A stretch of DNA of 64,000 nt, taken from the NCBI GenBank assembly GCA_019117485.1, contig DWZQ01000038.1:62001-126000 (forward strand), read 5' to 3'. The notes under the pieces were generated by a model. The model ran no database searches, was not told where the DNA came from, and saw only the letters and a program-made list of their open reading frames with translations. This stretch comes from Candidatus Agathobaculum intestinipullorum (lineage in GTDB: Bacteria; Bacillota; Clostridia; Oscillospirales; Butyricicoccaceae). Of the stretch, positions 8,747-17,383 are shown one piece after another (the first letter of the stretch is position 1; the number at the start of each line of letters is the position of its first letter). The position numbers were made by a program, and so were the translations under genes.

Positions 8747-8956
8747 CTCATAAGCGCTAAAACGCTAAAGGTTGTTTGTGATGCACTCATTTGCTGATTA
8801 GAAAATAACAAGTTCCGTTTAATATAAATATAAACGAAAATAGTATTACACTCTGGCCACGCAGCTTTACTTGCCCACTGTAGCAGAGTATTCGGTCAGT
8901 GTGATTTAAATCTATTCGTTTTTCCCTGATTCATCGCTTTTGAGGGGTGCGTTCTT

Positions 8957-9832
8957 TCATTCCATCATGATCTCATTGTCGGACAGGCGATATAACTCGG
9001 CCTGATGCGCTGTTCGAATGCGGCGATCCCAATTTTTTTCATAATCCGCAGCAAAATAACAGGAATACAGGATATCCAGAAGCAAATGGGTTGAGACCTC
9101 GGTTGTGAAATTCCCGATTTTGGAGTACAAGCGCTCGCGCGTGGTCATGTGCAGCACACATTCTGCCTTTTCAATGATTGGATTCTGCCCCAATCCGGTA
9201 AGCAGAATGATGGGCACTCCCTCCTCGTACAAAATGCGCATGGCATCCACGATACGCTGGGTCGTACCCGAATAAGACACAACAATCGCACAGTCGTCCG
9301 GTGTGGCAGCCATCAGCGTACATAACAACTCCCCCTGATTTGCTTCCAGAATTACGTTTTTCCCAAGACGCTGCATTTGATGCTTGAATTGATAGGTGCA
9401 GTCAAGCGAGATGCTGACACCTACGAGATAAACGTTACGCGTACGGAGAAGGCAGTTTACCGCTTTTTGCAGCATGTGATAGTCCAGCAGGGCGATAGTA
9501 TCCTGAATGCTCTCCTGCTGGAGCGTTGCGATCTTATTGGCGATTGTGGCCGGACTGCTTCCGGGGGAAAAAGGACGGTTAGCATCGATTTGCTGGAAAT
9601 GCCGCTCCACATAATCCTGCTCGTCCAGAAAGGCATCTATAAAGTCGGCCCAGCCTTCGAAGCCTAACCGCTGTCCCAGCCGCACCAGCGTCGGCGGCGT
9701 AGTGTAACACTCAGAGGCGATTCGCCGGGTAGACAGCCCGCGCACGGCGCTGCCCTGCGCAAGCAGATATTGCACTACACCAGCCTCTGCGTGCGGCAGG
9801 TGCATTTCCTTCATTTTCTGGTTCAGCAACAT
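8957..9832 (-). CDS. RpiR/MurR-family regulator (HTH + SIS)
   Basis: This 291-aa regulator has an N-terminal RpiR helix-turn-helix (about residues 10-80, with LSTRRIASECYTTPPTLVRL) and a SIS sugar-phosphate-binding domain (about 115-260, with VYLVGVSISLDCTYQFKHQM and IVVSYSGTT). The ATG at 9832 follows AAGGGGG. It is divergent from the EIIA gene at 9929, an arrangement typical of PTS operons and their regulators. The PTS permease itself is missing, probably lost from the island. Confidence 0.85.
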   Translation of the reverse strand: MLLNQKMKEMHLPHAEAGVVQYLLAQGSAVRGLSTRRIASECYTTPPTLVRLGQRLGFEGWADFIDAFLDEQDYVERHFQQIDANRPFSPGSSPATIANKIATLQQESIQDTIALLDYHMLQKAVNCLLRTRNVYLVGVSISLDCTYQFKHQMQRLGKNVILEANQGELLCTLMAATPDDCAIVVSYSGTTQRIVDAMRILYEEGVPIILLTGLGQNPIIEKAECVLHMTTRERLYSKIGNFTTEVSTHLLLDILYSCYFAADYEKNWDRRIRTAHQAELYRLSDNEIMME

Positions 9833-9928
9833 GGATGGTATCCCCCTTCCTTTTTAATTGTAACGAATTCTGTGCTCGTTTTCAAGGCAGAATGACGAAC
9901 GTTTGAAACGGTTGTTACAGTCTTTTCG

Positions 9929-10315
9929 GTGCTGGAAAACCGGAAAACAAAAGGCTTTGCCATCGAACCAAGCGACCCGCATGTATATGCTCCGTTTGAC
10001 GGCACGGTCATCCAGACCATGGAGTCCAAACATGTGGTTGGCCTATGCTCCAACGACGGAGTAGAGGTGTTGATCCATGTGGGTATTGATACGGTCGACA
10101 TGAACGGGACGGGCTTCACGCTGCATTGTGCTGAAGGAGATCAGGTAAAGCGCGGTCAGTTGCTACTCACCTTTGATGCCAAGGCGATCGAAAAAGCCGG
10201 ACACCCGACTATCACCGTGGTGATCGTTACCAATACCGATAACTACAAGTCGGTGAATATGGAAAAAGACGGCGCCGTATCTGCGATGGATTGTGTATTG
10301 ACCGTCGGCTCCTGA
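9929..10315 (+). CDS. PTS glucose-type EIIA, N-terminally short, possibly a remnant
   Basis: The 128 residues match EIIA-Glc from its second strand onward. Both active-site histidines are present, H35 in ESKHVVG and H50 in VLIHVGID, with the same 15-residue spacing as H75/H90 of the enterobacterial protein. About 30-40 N-terminal residues of the fold are missing; the frame stays open back to 9896 but has no ATG, and the GTG at 9929 has no good ribosome binding site. It may be the end of a former EIIBCA permease or a decayed gene rather than a working stand-alone EIIA. Confidence 0.6.
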   Translation: MLENRKTKGFAIEPSDPHVYAPFDGTVIQTMESKHVVGLCSNDGVEVLIHVGIDTVDMNGTGFTLHCAEGDQVKRGQLLLTFDAKAIEKAGHPTITVVIVTNTDNYKSVNMEKDGAVSAMDCVLTVGS

Positions 10316-10327
10316 AGTAATACAAAG

Positions 10328-10362
10328 AAGCACTCCGCAGAAGTCCTTTGCGGAGTGCTTAC
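10328..10362 (+). terminator. hairpin after EIIA
   Basis: A 12-bp perfect stem AAGCACTCCGCA / TGCGGAGTGCTT with a 9-nt loop is followed by a weak T-rich stretch. Confidence 0.6.
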
Positions 10363-10392
10363 TTTGATTTGTTTTGAGAGGGTGTTATCATC

Positions 10393-11121
10393 ATGTTATC
10401 TGTTTTGATCCCGCTGCCAGCGCTATTCGCAGGGGTGGTACAGGGTGTTACTGGATTTGGTGCAGGAGTCTTGCTCATGCTGTTTTATCCGCTTTGGTTT
10501 AGCATTGCGCAATCATCCGCCATGAGCCAGTTCCTATGCACCGTGCTGTGCTTGTCCATCGTGCTGAGATATCGCCAGCATGTGAATCTGAAACAGTGCC
10601 TACTACCGATAGCATTTTATTTCCCCATTTATTTTATAGCGTTGCAGTGCGCCATCTCCATAAATATCGACCGCCTCAAGCCTGTGCTGGGCGTTTTCCT
10701 AATCCTGCTATCGGTTTTCCTTCTCTACGGTTCAGATCGTATCTACATCCGTCAAGGCGTTCGCTCAGCAATGGTTTGCGCGCTGCTCAGCGCGGTAGTA
10801 GATGCCTTTTTTGGCATCGGCGGCCCGACAATGGTGGTGTATTTCATGGCGACCATATCCGATAAGCGCGAATATCTGGGCACCATTCAATCTTTTTTCC
10901 TCGTGACCAGTCTGTACGGTACCGTCATGCGTATCTGGAAGGGACAACTCACAGGAAACCTGATTCCGTTGTTATTACTGGCGGCGGTTGCTTTATTGCT
11001 TGGCTCCTGGATTGGCGGCAAATTCGTGGAGCGTATTGACGCTTCAAGAATGAAAAAAATTGTCTATGGATTGATTGGCATCGCCGGGTTTATCACTGTT
11101 GTGATAAACCTGGGGACATAA
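10393..11121 (+). CDS. TauE/SafE-family permease (sulfite/anion exporter-like)
   Basis: This 242-aa membrane protein has about seven or eight hydrophobic segments and the family's two related halves, with GVVQGVTGFGAGVLLM near the N-terminus and FFGIGGPTMVVYF in the middle. Members move sulfonates, sulfite or small organic anions; the substrate cannot be told from sequence. The ATG at 10393 follows GAGAGGGTG. It is the last intact gene of the island. Confidence 0.8.
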   Translation: MLSVLIPLPALFAGVVQGVTGFGAGVLLMLFYPLWFSIAQSSAMSQFLCTVLCLSIVLRYRQHVNLKQCLLPIAFYFPIYFIALQCAISINIDRLKPVLGVFLILLSVFLLYGSDRIYIRQGVRSAMVCALLSAVVDAFFGIGGPTMVVYFMATISDKREYLGTIQSFFLVTSLYGTVMRIWKGQLTGNLIPLLLLAAVALLLGSWIGGKFVERIDASRMKKIVYGLIGIAGFITVVINLGT

Positions 11122-11278
11122 TACCGACAGATTGTTTGTGATAAGAACTAAATAGGGGCGATTCGGTTTGTTGAATCAAAATAACGTTACTGATAAGATG
11201 CTTTGCAATACGATAATTGGAAGAATCTGAACTGGTCGAGTTAAGAACTGCGTAGAGTCCGTTACGCAGTTTTTTCAT
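11093..11278 (-). pseudogene. N-terminal fragment of a second RpiR-type regulator
   Basis: The minus-strand frame from the ATG at 11278 reads MKKLRNGLYAVLNSTSSDSS and then NYRIAKHLISN, which resembles the first helices of clostridial RpiR regulators. The similarity ends after about 40 residues and the frame stops at 11093, so only a fragment is left. An AAAGG lies upstream of the ATG. The hairpin at 11246-11275 (AACTGCGTA / TACGCAGTT, then T-run) inside it could act as a plus-strand terminator for the TauE gene. Confidence 0.35.
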
Positions 11279-11380
11279 GTTTGAACCAACCTTTCAACGC
11301 AATGCGGATTATGCAGTATAAGGTTTACAACTAAGGATTAGATATATTTATTATACATAAAGCCAAATAATATTGATACT

Positions 11381-11422
11381 TTACAAGCAGAGAGTCAGCG
11401 GTTCGAGCCCGTTAACTTCCAC
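11381..11422 (+). repeat. attachment repeat, distal copy (tRNA-Val 3' fragment)
   Basis: This is a copy of the anticodon loop through the T-arm and acceptor 3' strand of tRNA-Val, lacking the final CA of CCA. It overlaps the stop codon and last codons of the MATE gene on the minus strand. Confidence 0.8.
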
Positions 11423-12785
11423 TGTCCATATATCGCAGCCGTGGAAGGATGTACGAGAAGAACAGCAATAGACTAAACGATGCGCCGATTGCATCCGAAA
11501 TGGTGCCGGCCAGAAATACATATTGGATATCCAGCAGATGTGGCAGCACAAAAATGCAGGCGAGATAGACCAGCTTGCGGAATACGGACAGCGGAAGGGC
11601 ATAGCGCACCAGCCCCATTGCGGTCAAACCGTCGACCAGTGCATATTGCACGGCCACGCCAATCAGCGCAAAGGTATATAGCCGCAATGCGCTTGCAGCC
11701 ATCGTATGTAGGCTGCCGTCCTGCAAGAACAGACCCGCGAAAACCTGCGGAAACAGCTGTACGCTCAGTTGCATCAGGCCGATATATAAGGCGCAAAGCG
11801 CAAACACATAGGCGAATGCCTGCCGTATCTTGGGGAAATTGCGTGCGCTGTAATGGTAGCTGAAAATCGTGCCACAGCCCGAGGTGATGCCCTGCGCGGG
11901 GCAGAATACAATGGTCAGGAAGCTTTGCACAACGGTTGCGCAGGTGATGAGGCAGTCACCCTGCACCGCGCCACCATATTTGCGCAGCACAATATTCAGC
12001 AGAATAATGATAAGGTTGTCCAAAATCGTGATCAAAAAGGACATGGAGCCGATGGTCACAATGCGGCGGCACAGCGCACCCTGTAACCGGTGTAGGCTCA
12101 GCCGTACCGGCATATTGCGGCGGCGCAGCTGGAAAATCACATAGATTGCCATGCAGGTTTGTGCTGTGACGGTAGCAACGGCAGCGCCCGCCACCCCCAT
12201 GTCCAGTCCGAAAATCAGCAGGGGATCGAGAATTAGGTTGGCGCCTGCACCAATCACGACCGAGATCATGCCTTGTTTGGCAAAACCTTGCGCGAGTAAA
12301 AACTGGTTTAGTCCCACGCTGCACAGTGAAGCAACCGTGCCGCACAGGTAGATGGTGAAATAGCTTTGTGCATAAGGATACATTGCATCACTGCACCCGA
12401 GCAAATAGAGCACCGGTCGCCGGAACAACAGCAGCAACACAGTCACCACGGCCGCAATACCGAGCAAGAGCAGTAGTGCGTTGCCGAGGATGGCTCGGGC
12501 GCGTTTTTCATCCTTTTGGCCCAGACTGATACTCATGGCGGAGGCACCGCCGATGCCGACCATATAGGCGAAAGCGGTGACCGCAGTCAGCATAGGCGCA
12601 CATATACCGATTGCAGCTAACGCGATGTCCCCTGTTCCCGGAATGCGGCCGACAAAAATGCGGTCGACAATGCTGTATAGAATGTTGAAAAACTGGCCGA
12701 ACATCGCGGGGATGCCCAGACGCAGCACCAGATGCCGCACCGTATGTTGTTCCAGCAAGCGAGCGGTCGAATGAGATTGTTCCAT
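11412..12785 (-). CDS. MATE-family multidrug/Na+ antiporter
   Basis: This 457-aa protein has about twelve membrane segments in two related halves, each opening with a MATE-type stretch (PAMFGQFFNILYSIVDRIFVG near the start). Length is normal for the family. It probably exports cationic drugs or metabolites using an ion gradient. The last codons and the stop lie inside the tRNA-Val repeat at 11381-11422, so the very C-terminus may have been rewritten by the integration or recombination event. The ATG at 12785 has only a weak upstream ribosome binding site. Confidence 0.88.
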   Translation of the reverse strand: MEQSHSTARLLEQHTVRHLVLRLGIPAMFGQFFNILYSIVDRIFVGRIPGTGDIALAAIGICAPMLTAVTAFAYMVGIGGASAMSISLGQKDEKRARAILGNALLLLLGIAAVVTVLLLLFRRPVLYLLGCSDAMYPYAQSYFTIYLCGTVASLCSVGLNQFLLAQGFAKQGMISVVIGAGANLILDPLLIFGLDMGVAGAAVATVTAQTCMAIYVIFQLRRRNMPVRLSLHRLQGALCRRIVTIGSMSFLITILDNLIIILLNIVLRKYGGAVQGDCLITCATVVQSFLTIVFCPAQGITSGCGTIFSYHYSARNFPKIRQAFAYVFALCALYIGLMQLSVQLFPQVFAGLFLQDGSLHTMAASALRLYTFALIGVAVQYALVDGLTAMGLVRYALPLSVFRKLVYLACIFVLPHLLDIQYVFLAGTISDAIGASFSLLLFFSYILPRLRYMDSGS

Positions 12786-13006
12786 AGCGGTAATTTAATA
12801 CAGGCGCACTTCGATTTGTACGCCATCCTTCCTAAAAAATGGGGCCTATGGCTGTGCAGATGACACAAACTAACGTTTATCTTACCACAATCGTGCATTG
12901 CTGTATAGATGGATTTGATTGCAGATTCATCTTGTTGCAAAACAATGCTATTGAAATCTTTGAGGATACAGCGCAAGACTGATGTGCAAAATTAAACTTT
13001 TTGGAG
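12786..13006. other. intergenic, no gene seen
   Basis: This AT-rich stretch upstream of the MATE gene must hold its promoter, but I see no clean -35/-10 pair and no open frame with a ribosome binding site. Confidence 0.4.
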
Positions 13007-13044
13007 AAAAAAGCTCGTCTTTTTGATAAGACGAGCTTTTTTTT
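13007..13044 (+). terminator. strong intrinsic terminator, probably bidirectional
   Basis: A 14-bp stem AAAAAAGCTCGTCT / AGACGAGCTTTTTT with an 8-nt loop and an eight-T run isolates the tnpB-like/flagellin region from the MATE side. Confidence 0.85.
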
Positions 13045-13069
13045 ATGCCCAGAAAGGTGGTCTAAACAA

Positions 13070-13225
13070 GCCCTGTTCTAAAAGGTATACCTTTTGGAAC
13101 AGGGCAGCTGGACTGATTTTTTATGCATCTAATCACTTTTTCGGCGCAAGGAGGGAAAACTTAAGCCCTTTTTTCAAAATTCCTGCCATCTCCATTTTGT
13201 GACAAAAGGTATACTTTTTGGAACA
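13070..13225. repeat. duplicated 28-bp palindromic site upstream of the tnpB-like gene
   Basis: Two palindromes with the pattern TGT...AAAAGGTATAC...TTTTGGAACA lie at 13074-13101 and 13198-13225, centres 124 bp apart. The right 22 bp of each agree with a single mismatch. The first is extended by GCCCTG arms into a 36-bp near-perfect palindrome (13070-13105, one T/G mismatch). They may be operators for a dimeric regulator or vestiges of the left end of an ancestral IS200/IS605 element. Confidence 0.65.
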
Positions 13226-13303
13226 AATTCGACACAGGTCGACATTGCTGCCGGTACTGTATATGCATCCCAAGAGAGTACAGAACAGGGGGTGCAGCGG
13301 GAA

Positions 13304-14476
13304 ATGGCAAGAAAACCGGACAATAAATCGGTTCGGAATACGACCATCAAGGTGCGGCTCGACCCTACGCCCGCGCAGGCCGAACTGTTCGAAAAGACCT
13401 TTGGCTGCTGCCGCTACCTATGGAACCAGATGCTCGCGGATGAGGAACGATTTTACAACGAAACCAATGTGCACTTTATTCCGACGCCCGCCAAATACAA
13501 GGCAGGCGCGCCGTTTTTGAAAGAAGTCGACAGCGGGGCGCTGGCGACCGTACATCAAAACCTGCGCATGGCGTTCCAGCATTTTTTCGATAATCCATCC
13601 GCGTACCGGCACCCTACCTTTAAGACAAAGAAGCGGTCAAAAAATAGCTACACGGTTTATTGCCAATATTACGCCGCAGGCAAGGGTTCCAACATCTATC
13701 TGACCGAAAATGGCATCCGGTTGCCCAAGGTCGGGGTTGTCAAGGCCAGATTATACCGCAAGCCCCTGCACTGGTGGATGCTGAAAACCGCCACGGTGAC
13801 AAAAACGCCGTCCGGCAAGTATTTCTGCTCGCTGATGTTTGCGTATGCCGCTAAACCGGTCGCACCGGTGCAGCCGACGCCTAAAACCACGTTGGGGCTG
13901 AACTATTCCCTGTCGCACTTTTACGTCGACAGCAACGGACACACCCCTGACCCGCCGCACTGGCTGGCGCAGTCACAAAAGAAACTGTCCGCAATGCAGC
14001 AGAAACTATGTCGGATGCAGTGCGGTTCGCACAACTACGAACAGCAGTTACGAAAAATCCAGCGCTTACATGAGCATATCGCCAACCAACGAAAGGACTT
14101 TGTGCATAAGGAGAGCAGACGGATAGCCAACGTCTGGGATGCCGTGTGCGTGAAGGAAACCGATCTGGCGGCAATGGCGCGGACAATCAAGCTGGGTAAC
14201 GTGCTGGACGCTGGTTACGGAAAGTTTCGTGTCTGCTTGCAATACAAGCTGGAACAGCAGGGCAAGCCCTACATCGTGGTGGATAAATATTTTCCCTCGG
14301 CTAAGGCTTGCAACCGCTGCGGCGCGGTGCATGACGCGCTCGCGCCGGACGCCAAACGCTGGCGCTGTCCGGCCTGCGGCGCGGTGCATGACCGTGGCCG
14401 CAATGCCGCCGAGAACCTGCGCGATCAGGGCTTGGCGCAATATTACGGTACGGAGGGGCAGCGGATTTCCGCCTGA
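13304..14476 (+). CDS. nuclease-dead TnpB homologue (TldR-like RNA-guided regulator candidate)
   Basis: This 390-aa protein aligns along its whole length with TnpB of IS200/IS605 elements. The N-terminal region (10-180) is typical, and the RuvC core and four-cysteine zinc ribbon (C336, C339, C355, C358) are kept. The catalytic triad is lost: RuvC-I reads LGLNYS (N200, usually Asp), RuvC-II reads [11 protein letters not shown] (K284 where the family has Glu of CIEDLN), and RuvC-III reads HDRGRNAA (G365 where DRDxNAA has Asp). DNA cleavage is therefore not expected, while guide RNA and DNA binding could persist. ATG 13304 follows AGGGGG by 11 bp; an in-frame GTG at 13292 is possible. No tnpA is nearby. 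The flagellin gene begins 398 bp downstream. Confidence 0.9.
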   Translation: MARKPDNKSVRNTTIKVRLDPTPAQAELFEKTFGCCRYLWNQMLADEERFYNETNVHFIPTPAKYKAGAPFLKEVDSGALATVHQNLRMAFQHFFDNPSAYRHPTFKTKKRSKNSYTVYCQYYAAGKGSNIYLTENGIRLPKVGVVKARLYRKPLHWWMLKTATVTKTPSGKYFCSLMFAYAAKPVAPVQPTPKTTLGLNYSLSHFYVDSNGHTPDPPHWLAQSQKKLSAMQQKLCRMQCGSHNYEQQLRKIQRLHEHIANQRKDFVHKESRRIANVWDAVCVKETDLAAMARTIKLGNVLDAGYGKFRVCLQYKLEQQGKPYIVVDKYFPSAKACNRCGAVHDALAPDAKRWRCPACGAVHDRGRNAAENLRDQGLAQYYGTEGQRISA

Positions 14477-14690
14477 CCCTTTGTGATACATCAATACCGG
14501 TGGGGACGCCGGTGTATGCCCATATGCGGAAGTTTGGGAACGTTGATTGGGACGGTGGAGCGCAATCCACCGCCGCAGTCAGCGTTTCCGGCAAAGCAGG
14601 TGGGAAAAAGAGACGGCAACCCGCAGTTTCGCACTGTGGCGCGCCTGAAGCCCGCAAGGCGGGCAGTCCACGCGTATTCAGCATAACAAA
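14477..14690 (+). ncRNA. candidate guide RNA (omegaRNA-like scaffold plus guide) of the dead TnpB
   Basis: TnpB guide RNAs are encoded at the 3' end of tnpB with the guide just outside the element end. Here the stop codon is followed by hairpins ACCGGT/GCCGGT (14496-14513), CGGTGGA/TCCACCG (14553-14572) and GCCCGC/GCGGGC (14650-14664), then CAGTCCAC. If the scaffold ends at about 14671, the guide would start GCGTATTCAGCATAAC (14672-14687). Scaffold end and guide length are inference. The RNA 5' end may lie inside the coding region. Confidence 0.45.
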
Positions 14691-14823
14691 ACGCACCCTT
14701 TTGAGGGAAAAAACTTCGTTTTCACCCGGCCGACGGGCCGGATGGGATATCATCCACGCGCCAAGCGGTTGCGGGCAGTTCGGCCGAATGTCCGGAACAG
14801 GGCGGCGATCCACGACCTGTGCT

Positions 14824-14868
14824 GGGGCAAGGGAATGCCCCGTCACACTAAACAGATTTTTTGGAGGA
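14824..14868 (+). promoter_or_regulatory. flagellin leader: CsrA-like hairpin and ribosome binding site
   Basis: A 6-bp hairpin GGGGCA/TGCCCC (14824-14841) presents GGGA in its loop, and a second GGA lies in the ribosome binding site GGAGG (14863-14867). In Bacillus, CsrA represses hag translation through just such a pair of sites. No csrA or fliW lies in this window. I found no sigma-28 type TAAA-N15-CCGATAT promoter in 14690-14823. Confidence 0.4.
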
Positions 14869-14874
14869 AATAGT

Positions 14875-17181
14875 ATGAGAATCCAGCATAACATTATGGC
14901 GATGAATGCCTACCGGAATTATTCGAACAATACTTCCGCTCTGTCCAAGAACCTTGAGAAGCTGTCTTCCGGCTACAAGATCAACCGTGCGGGCGACGAC
15001 GCGGCTGGCCTTGCAATTTCCGAGAAGATGCGCGCGCAGATCACCGGTCTGGACGTGGCGCAGAAGAATGCGAAGGACGGCATCTCCCTCGTGCAGACCG
15101 CTGAGGGTGCGCTGACCGAAGTGCACGATATGCTCAACCGTATGGTCGAGCTGGCAAACCAGTCCGCCAACGGCACCTATGACGAAACCGACCGCATCCA
15201 GCTGCAGAAGGAAATCACCCAGCTGCAGGATGAGATCGACCGCATCGCGGATTCCGCCAACTTCAACGGCATCAAGCTGCTCGACGGCTCGCTGTCCGAG
15301 GCGACGACTGTGAGCACCGCGACCCAGTTGATGGACATTGGGGTCACCCTTGCTGCCGGTAATGTCGACCATGGCCGTGTGGACGCGGAAGCTGCCGGTC
15401 ATGTGTTCAGTGTAGACAGCACTAACGGATCGCTGCAGAATGATGACGGTACCTTCGACGCCTTCGAGATCACCTTCAAGAACGCCAACGGCGAGACCAA
15501 GACAATTACTTTAGCCGAAGGTGCGATCGATGGCGTTACAGCGGGTGACGGCGATGCTTTGGCCGGTGCCTTGAGTGGGTCGACAGCGGGTCTGAGCCTT
15601 ACGGTTGTAAAGGGCGAACTTGAAGATCTGGCCGAGTTCCGGGAGCTGTTTAACATCACCAGTGTTGCCGATGCGGGCACTGGCAGTAATGAGGCGGGCA
15701 TTAAAATCCAGGCCAAGGATGCCGCCAGCGGTGCCGATCTGGTTTCCATTAAGTTCGCTACGGGTGCCGATCAGGATACCGCAATCGCTGCTCTGGCAAC
15801 GGCAGCCGAGGATGTCACTTCCACCAAGGCCGAGTCCGCAGGCTATATGATTGACCTGGACAATACCACGACCGATGGCACCGGTACTAATGTTGCGGCG
15901 GGCGATACGATCAAGATCGGCGACACGGTTTATGAATTTGTGGCCGCGTCGGGTGATAAGCCCACCACCTCCGGCGCAACTGCGGTGGTACTTGGTGCAG
16001 ATGATGCGGGTACTACGCAGAACCTGGTTGCCCAGCTCAAGAAGGACGGCTATGAAGTCAGCGTAAGTAACAACGACAAGTCCAAGCTGATTTTCACCGA
16101 CATGAGCAAGATCAGTGAAAAGCAGGGCGGCGCGCAGATTTCGGCCAGCTCGGACGATGTCCTGCTGACCAAGCAGGAGGCCGCCAAGCAGGTCACCGAG
16201 ATCACCATCGCTGGCACCACCAATTCCACTGCGCAGACCTTCACCTTCAACTATGTCGATGAAAACGGCAAGGCGCAGAGCAAGACGCTGAGCTATACGC
16301 CTGCTGCTGGTACGGCTGCGGGCAACGCGACCGCGATCTACAACGCCCTCAAGGACGATGCCGACCTGGTCAAGCTGTTTGACATTGCGGATGACGGCGC
16401 TGGTAAGATCACCATTACGGCGCGCGGCACGGGCGACGGCGCCGGTGCGTTCCAGGGCATTGTGCTCGACGACACGACGGCGAACCAGACCGTCACCCAG
16501 ACGGCGGGCGCCAACGAGGGTAAGGTGCTCGAACTCAAGGACGGCAACAACCTCAAGGCGGGCGACACCATCACGGTCAACGGCAAGACCTATGAGTTTA
16601 CTGACGACACCTCCAAGCCGGTCGGCGAGGGCAACATCGCCATCAGCCTTGGCGCGAATGCCAATGCAACGCTGGAGAACCTGTCTGACGCGCTGAGCAA
16701 GGACGGCGTGGTACATTCGCTCGATAAGACGGGTGCCAATTATAAGCTGGTCTTCAACGACAAGGACTACACGCCGGTTGATGGCGGCCTGACCCTTCAG
16801 ATCGGCGACACCAGCGAGGAGTTCAACCAGCTGACCGTTTCCGTCAAGGATTGCCATGCTGCGGCACTCGGCCTTGCCGGTCTGGATATCTCCACGCAGG
16901 ACGGCGCTGCCGCTGCGGTTGACGTCATCAAGGATGCGATCAACTACATCTCCGACGTTCGCGGTACGCTGGGCGCGACCCAGAACCGTCTGGATCATAC
17001 GATCAACAACCTGTCCGTCATGGAAGAGAACATCCAGGACGCTGAGTCCTCCATCCGCGACACCGATGTTGCCGACGAGATGATGGAGTACACCAAGAAC
17101 AACATCCTGATCCAGTCCGCGCAGGCGATGCTGGCGCAAGCCAATCAGGTGCCGCAGGGTGTACTGCAACTGCTCCAGTAA
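14875..17181 (+). CDS. flagellin, long variant
   Basis: This 768-aa protein is a flagellar filament subunit. Residues 1-140 form the conserved D0/D1 arm ([20 protein letters not shown], then [20 protein letters not shown]), and the last 100 residues form the returning arm ending in [13 protein letters not shown]. About 520 residues between them are a hypervariable surface region rich in Ala, Thr, Asp and Gly with no cysteines. Typical Bacillus flagellin is about 300 residues and enteric FliC about 500, so this is large. The ATG at 14875 follows GGAGG by 7 bp; the frame is open further upstream but without flagellin sequence. Neighbouring glycosyltransferases suggest the filament is glycosylated. 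Confidence 0.93.
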   Translation: MRIQHNIMAMNAYRNYSNNTSALSKNLEKLSSGYKINRAGDDAAGLAISEKMRAQITGLDVAQKNAKDGISLVQTAEGALTEVHDMLNRMVELANQSANGTYDETDRIQLQKEITQLQDEIDRIADSANFNGIKLLDGSLSEATTVSTATQLMDIGVTLAAGNVDHGRVDAEAAGHVFSVDSTNGSLQNDDGTFDAFEITFKNANGETKTITLAEGAIDGVTAGDGDALAGALSGSTAGLSLTVVKGELEDLAEFRELFNITSVADAGTGSNEAGIKIQAKDAASGADLVSIKFATGADQDTAIAALATAAEDVTSTKAESAGYMIDLDNTTTDGTGTNVAAGDTIKIGDTVYEFVAASGDKPTTSGATAVVLGADDAGTTQNLVAQLKKDGYEVSVSNNDKSKLIFTDMSKISEKQGGAQISASSDDVLLTKQEAAKQVTEITIAGTTNSTAQTFTFNYVDENGKAQSKTLSYTPAAGTAAGNATAIYNALKDDADLVKLFDIADDGAGKITITARGTGDGAGAFQGIVLDDTTANQTVTQTAGANEGKVLELKDGNNLKAGDTITVNGKTYEFTDDTSKPVGEGNIAISLGANANATLENLSDALSKDGVVHSLDKTGANYKLVFNDKDYTPVDGGLTLQIGDTSEEFNQLTVSVKDCHAAALGLAGLDISTQDGAAAAVDVIKDAINYISDVRGTLGATQNRLDHTINNLSVMEENIQDAESSIRDTDVADEMMEYTKNNILIQSAQAMLAQANQVPQGVLQLLQ

Positions 17182-17237
17182 TGCAAATTACAGGATCAGT
17201 TCCGGTGTTGCCTGAACGGATCAAAAAAACAAAATCG

Positions 17238-17275
17238 ACAACGGGGTGGGCGTTTGCCCACCCCGTTGTTATTTT
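17238..17275 (+). terminator. flagellin terminator
   Basis: A 14-bp perfect stem ACAACGGGGTGGGC / GCCCACCCCGTTGT with loop GTTT is followed by a T-rich tail. Confidence 0.88.
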
Positions 17276-17383
17276 GGGATGTAGAGGAAAGGCGCCAGCT
17301 TATATGGCGGTTTTCCTCTGCATCTCAGAAAAAGTAGATAATCAAACGCGAAATATATCGGCCTGCGATGAGGGGAGAAAAGT

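Larger units (their letters stand above)
8057..11422. mobile_element. remnant genomic island integrated at tRNA-Val
   Basis: A 3.3-kb AT-richer segment is bounded by tRNA-Val and a 42-bp copy of its 3' half. The segment carries an RpiR regulator, a short EIIA, a TauE/SafE permease and two gene remnants, a mixture unlike the flanks. No intact integrase is visible, so the element is probably decayed and immobile. The boundary calls rest on the repeat, not on comparison with an empty site. Confidence 0.6.

Noticed and set aside
13070..14690. An active IS605-type insertion sequence
   Set aside because: No tnpA is present and the TnpB catalytic triad is lost, so autonomous activity is not expected; domestication is the better reading.
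15511..17169. 552-codon minus-strand open frame opposite flagellin
   Set aside because: It lies antisense to the flagellin C-terminal half, has no ribosome binding site and no recognisable domain.
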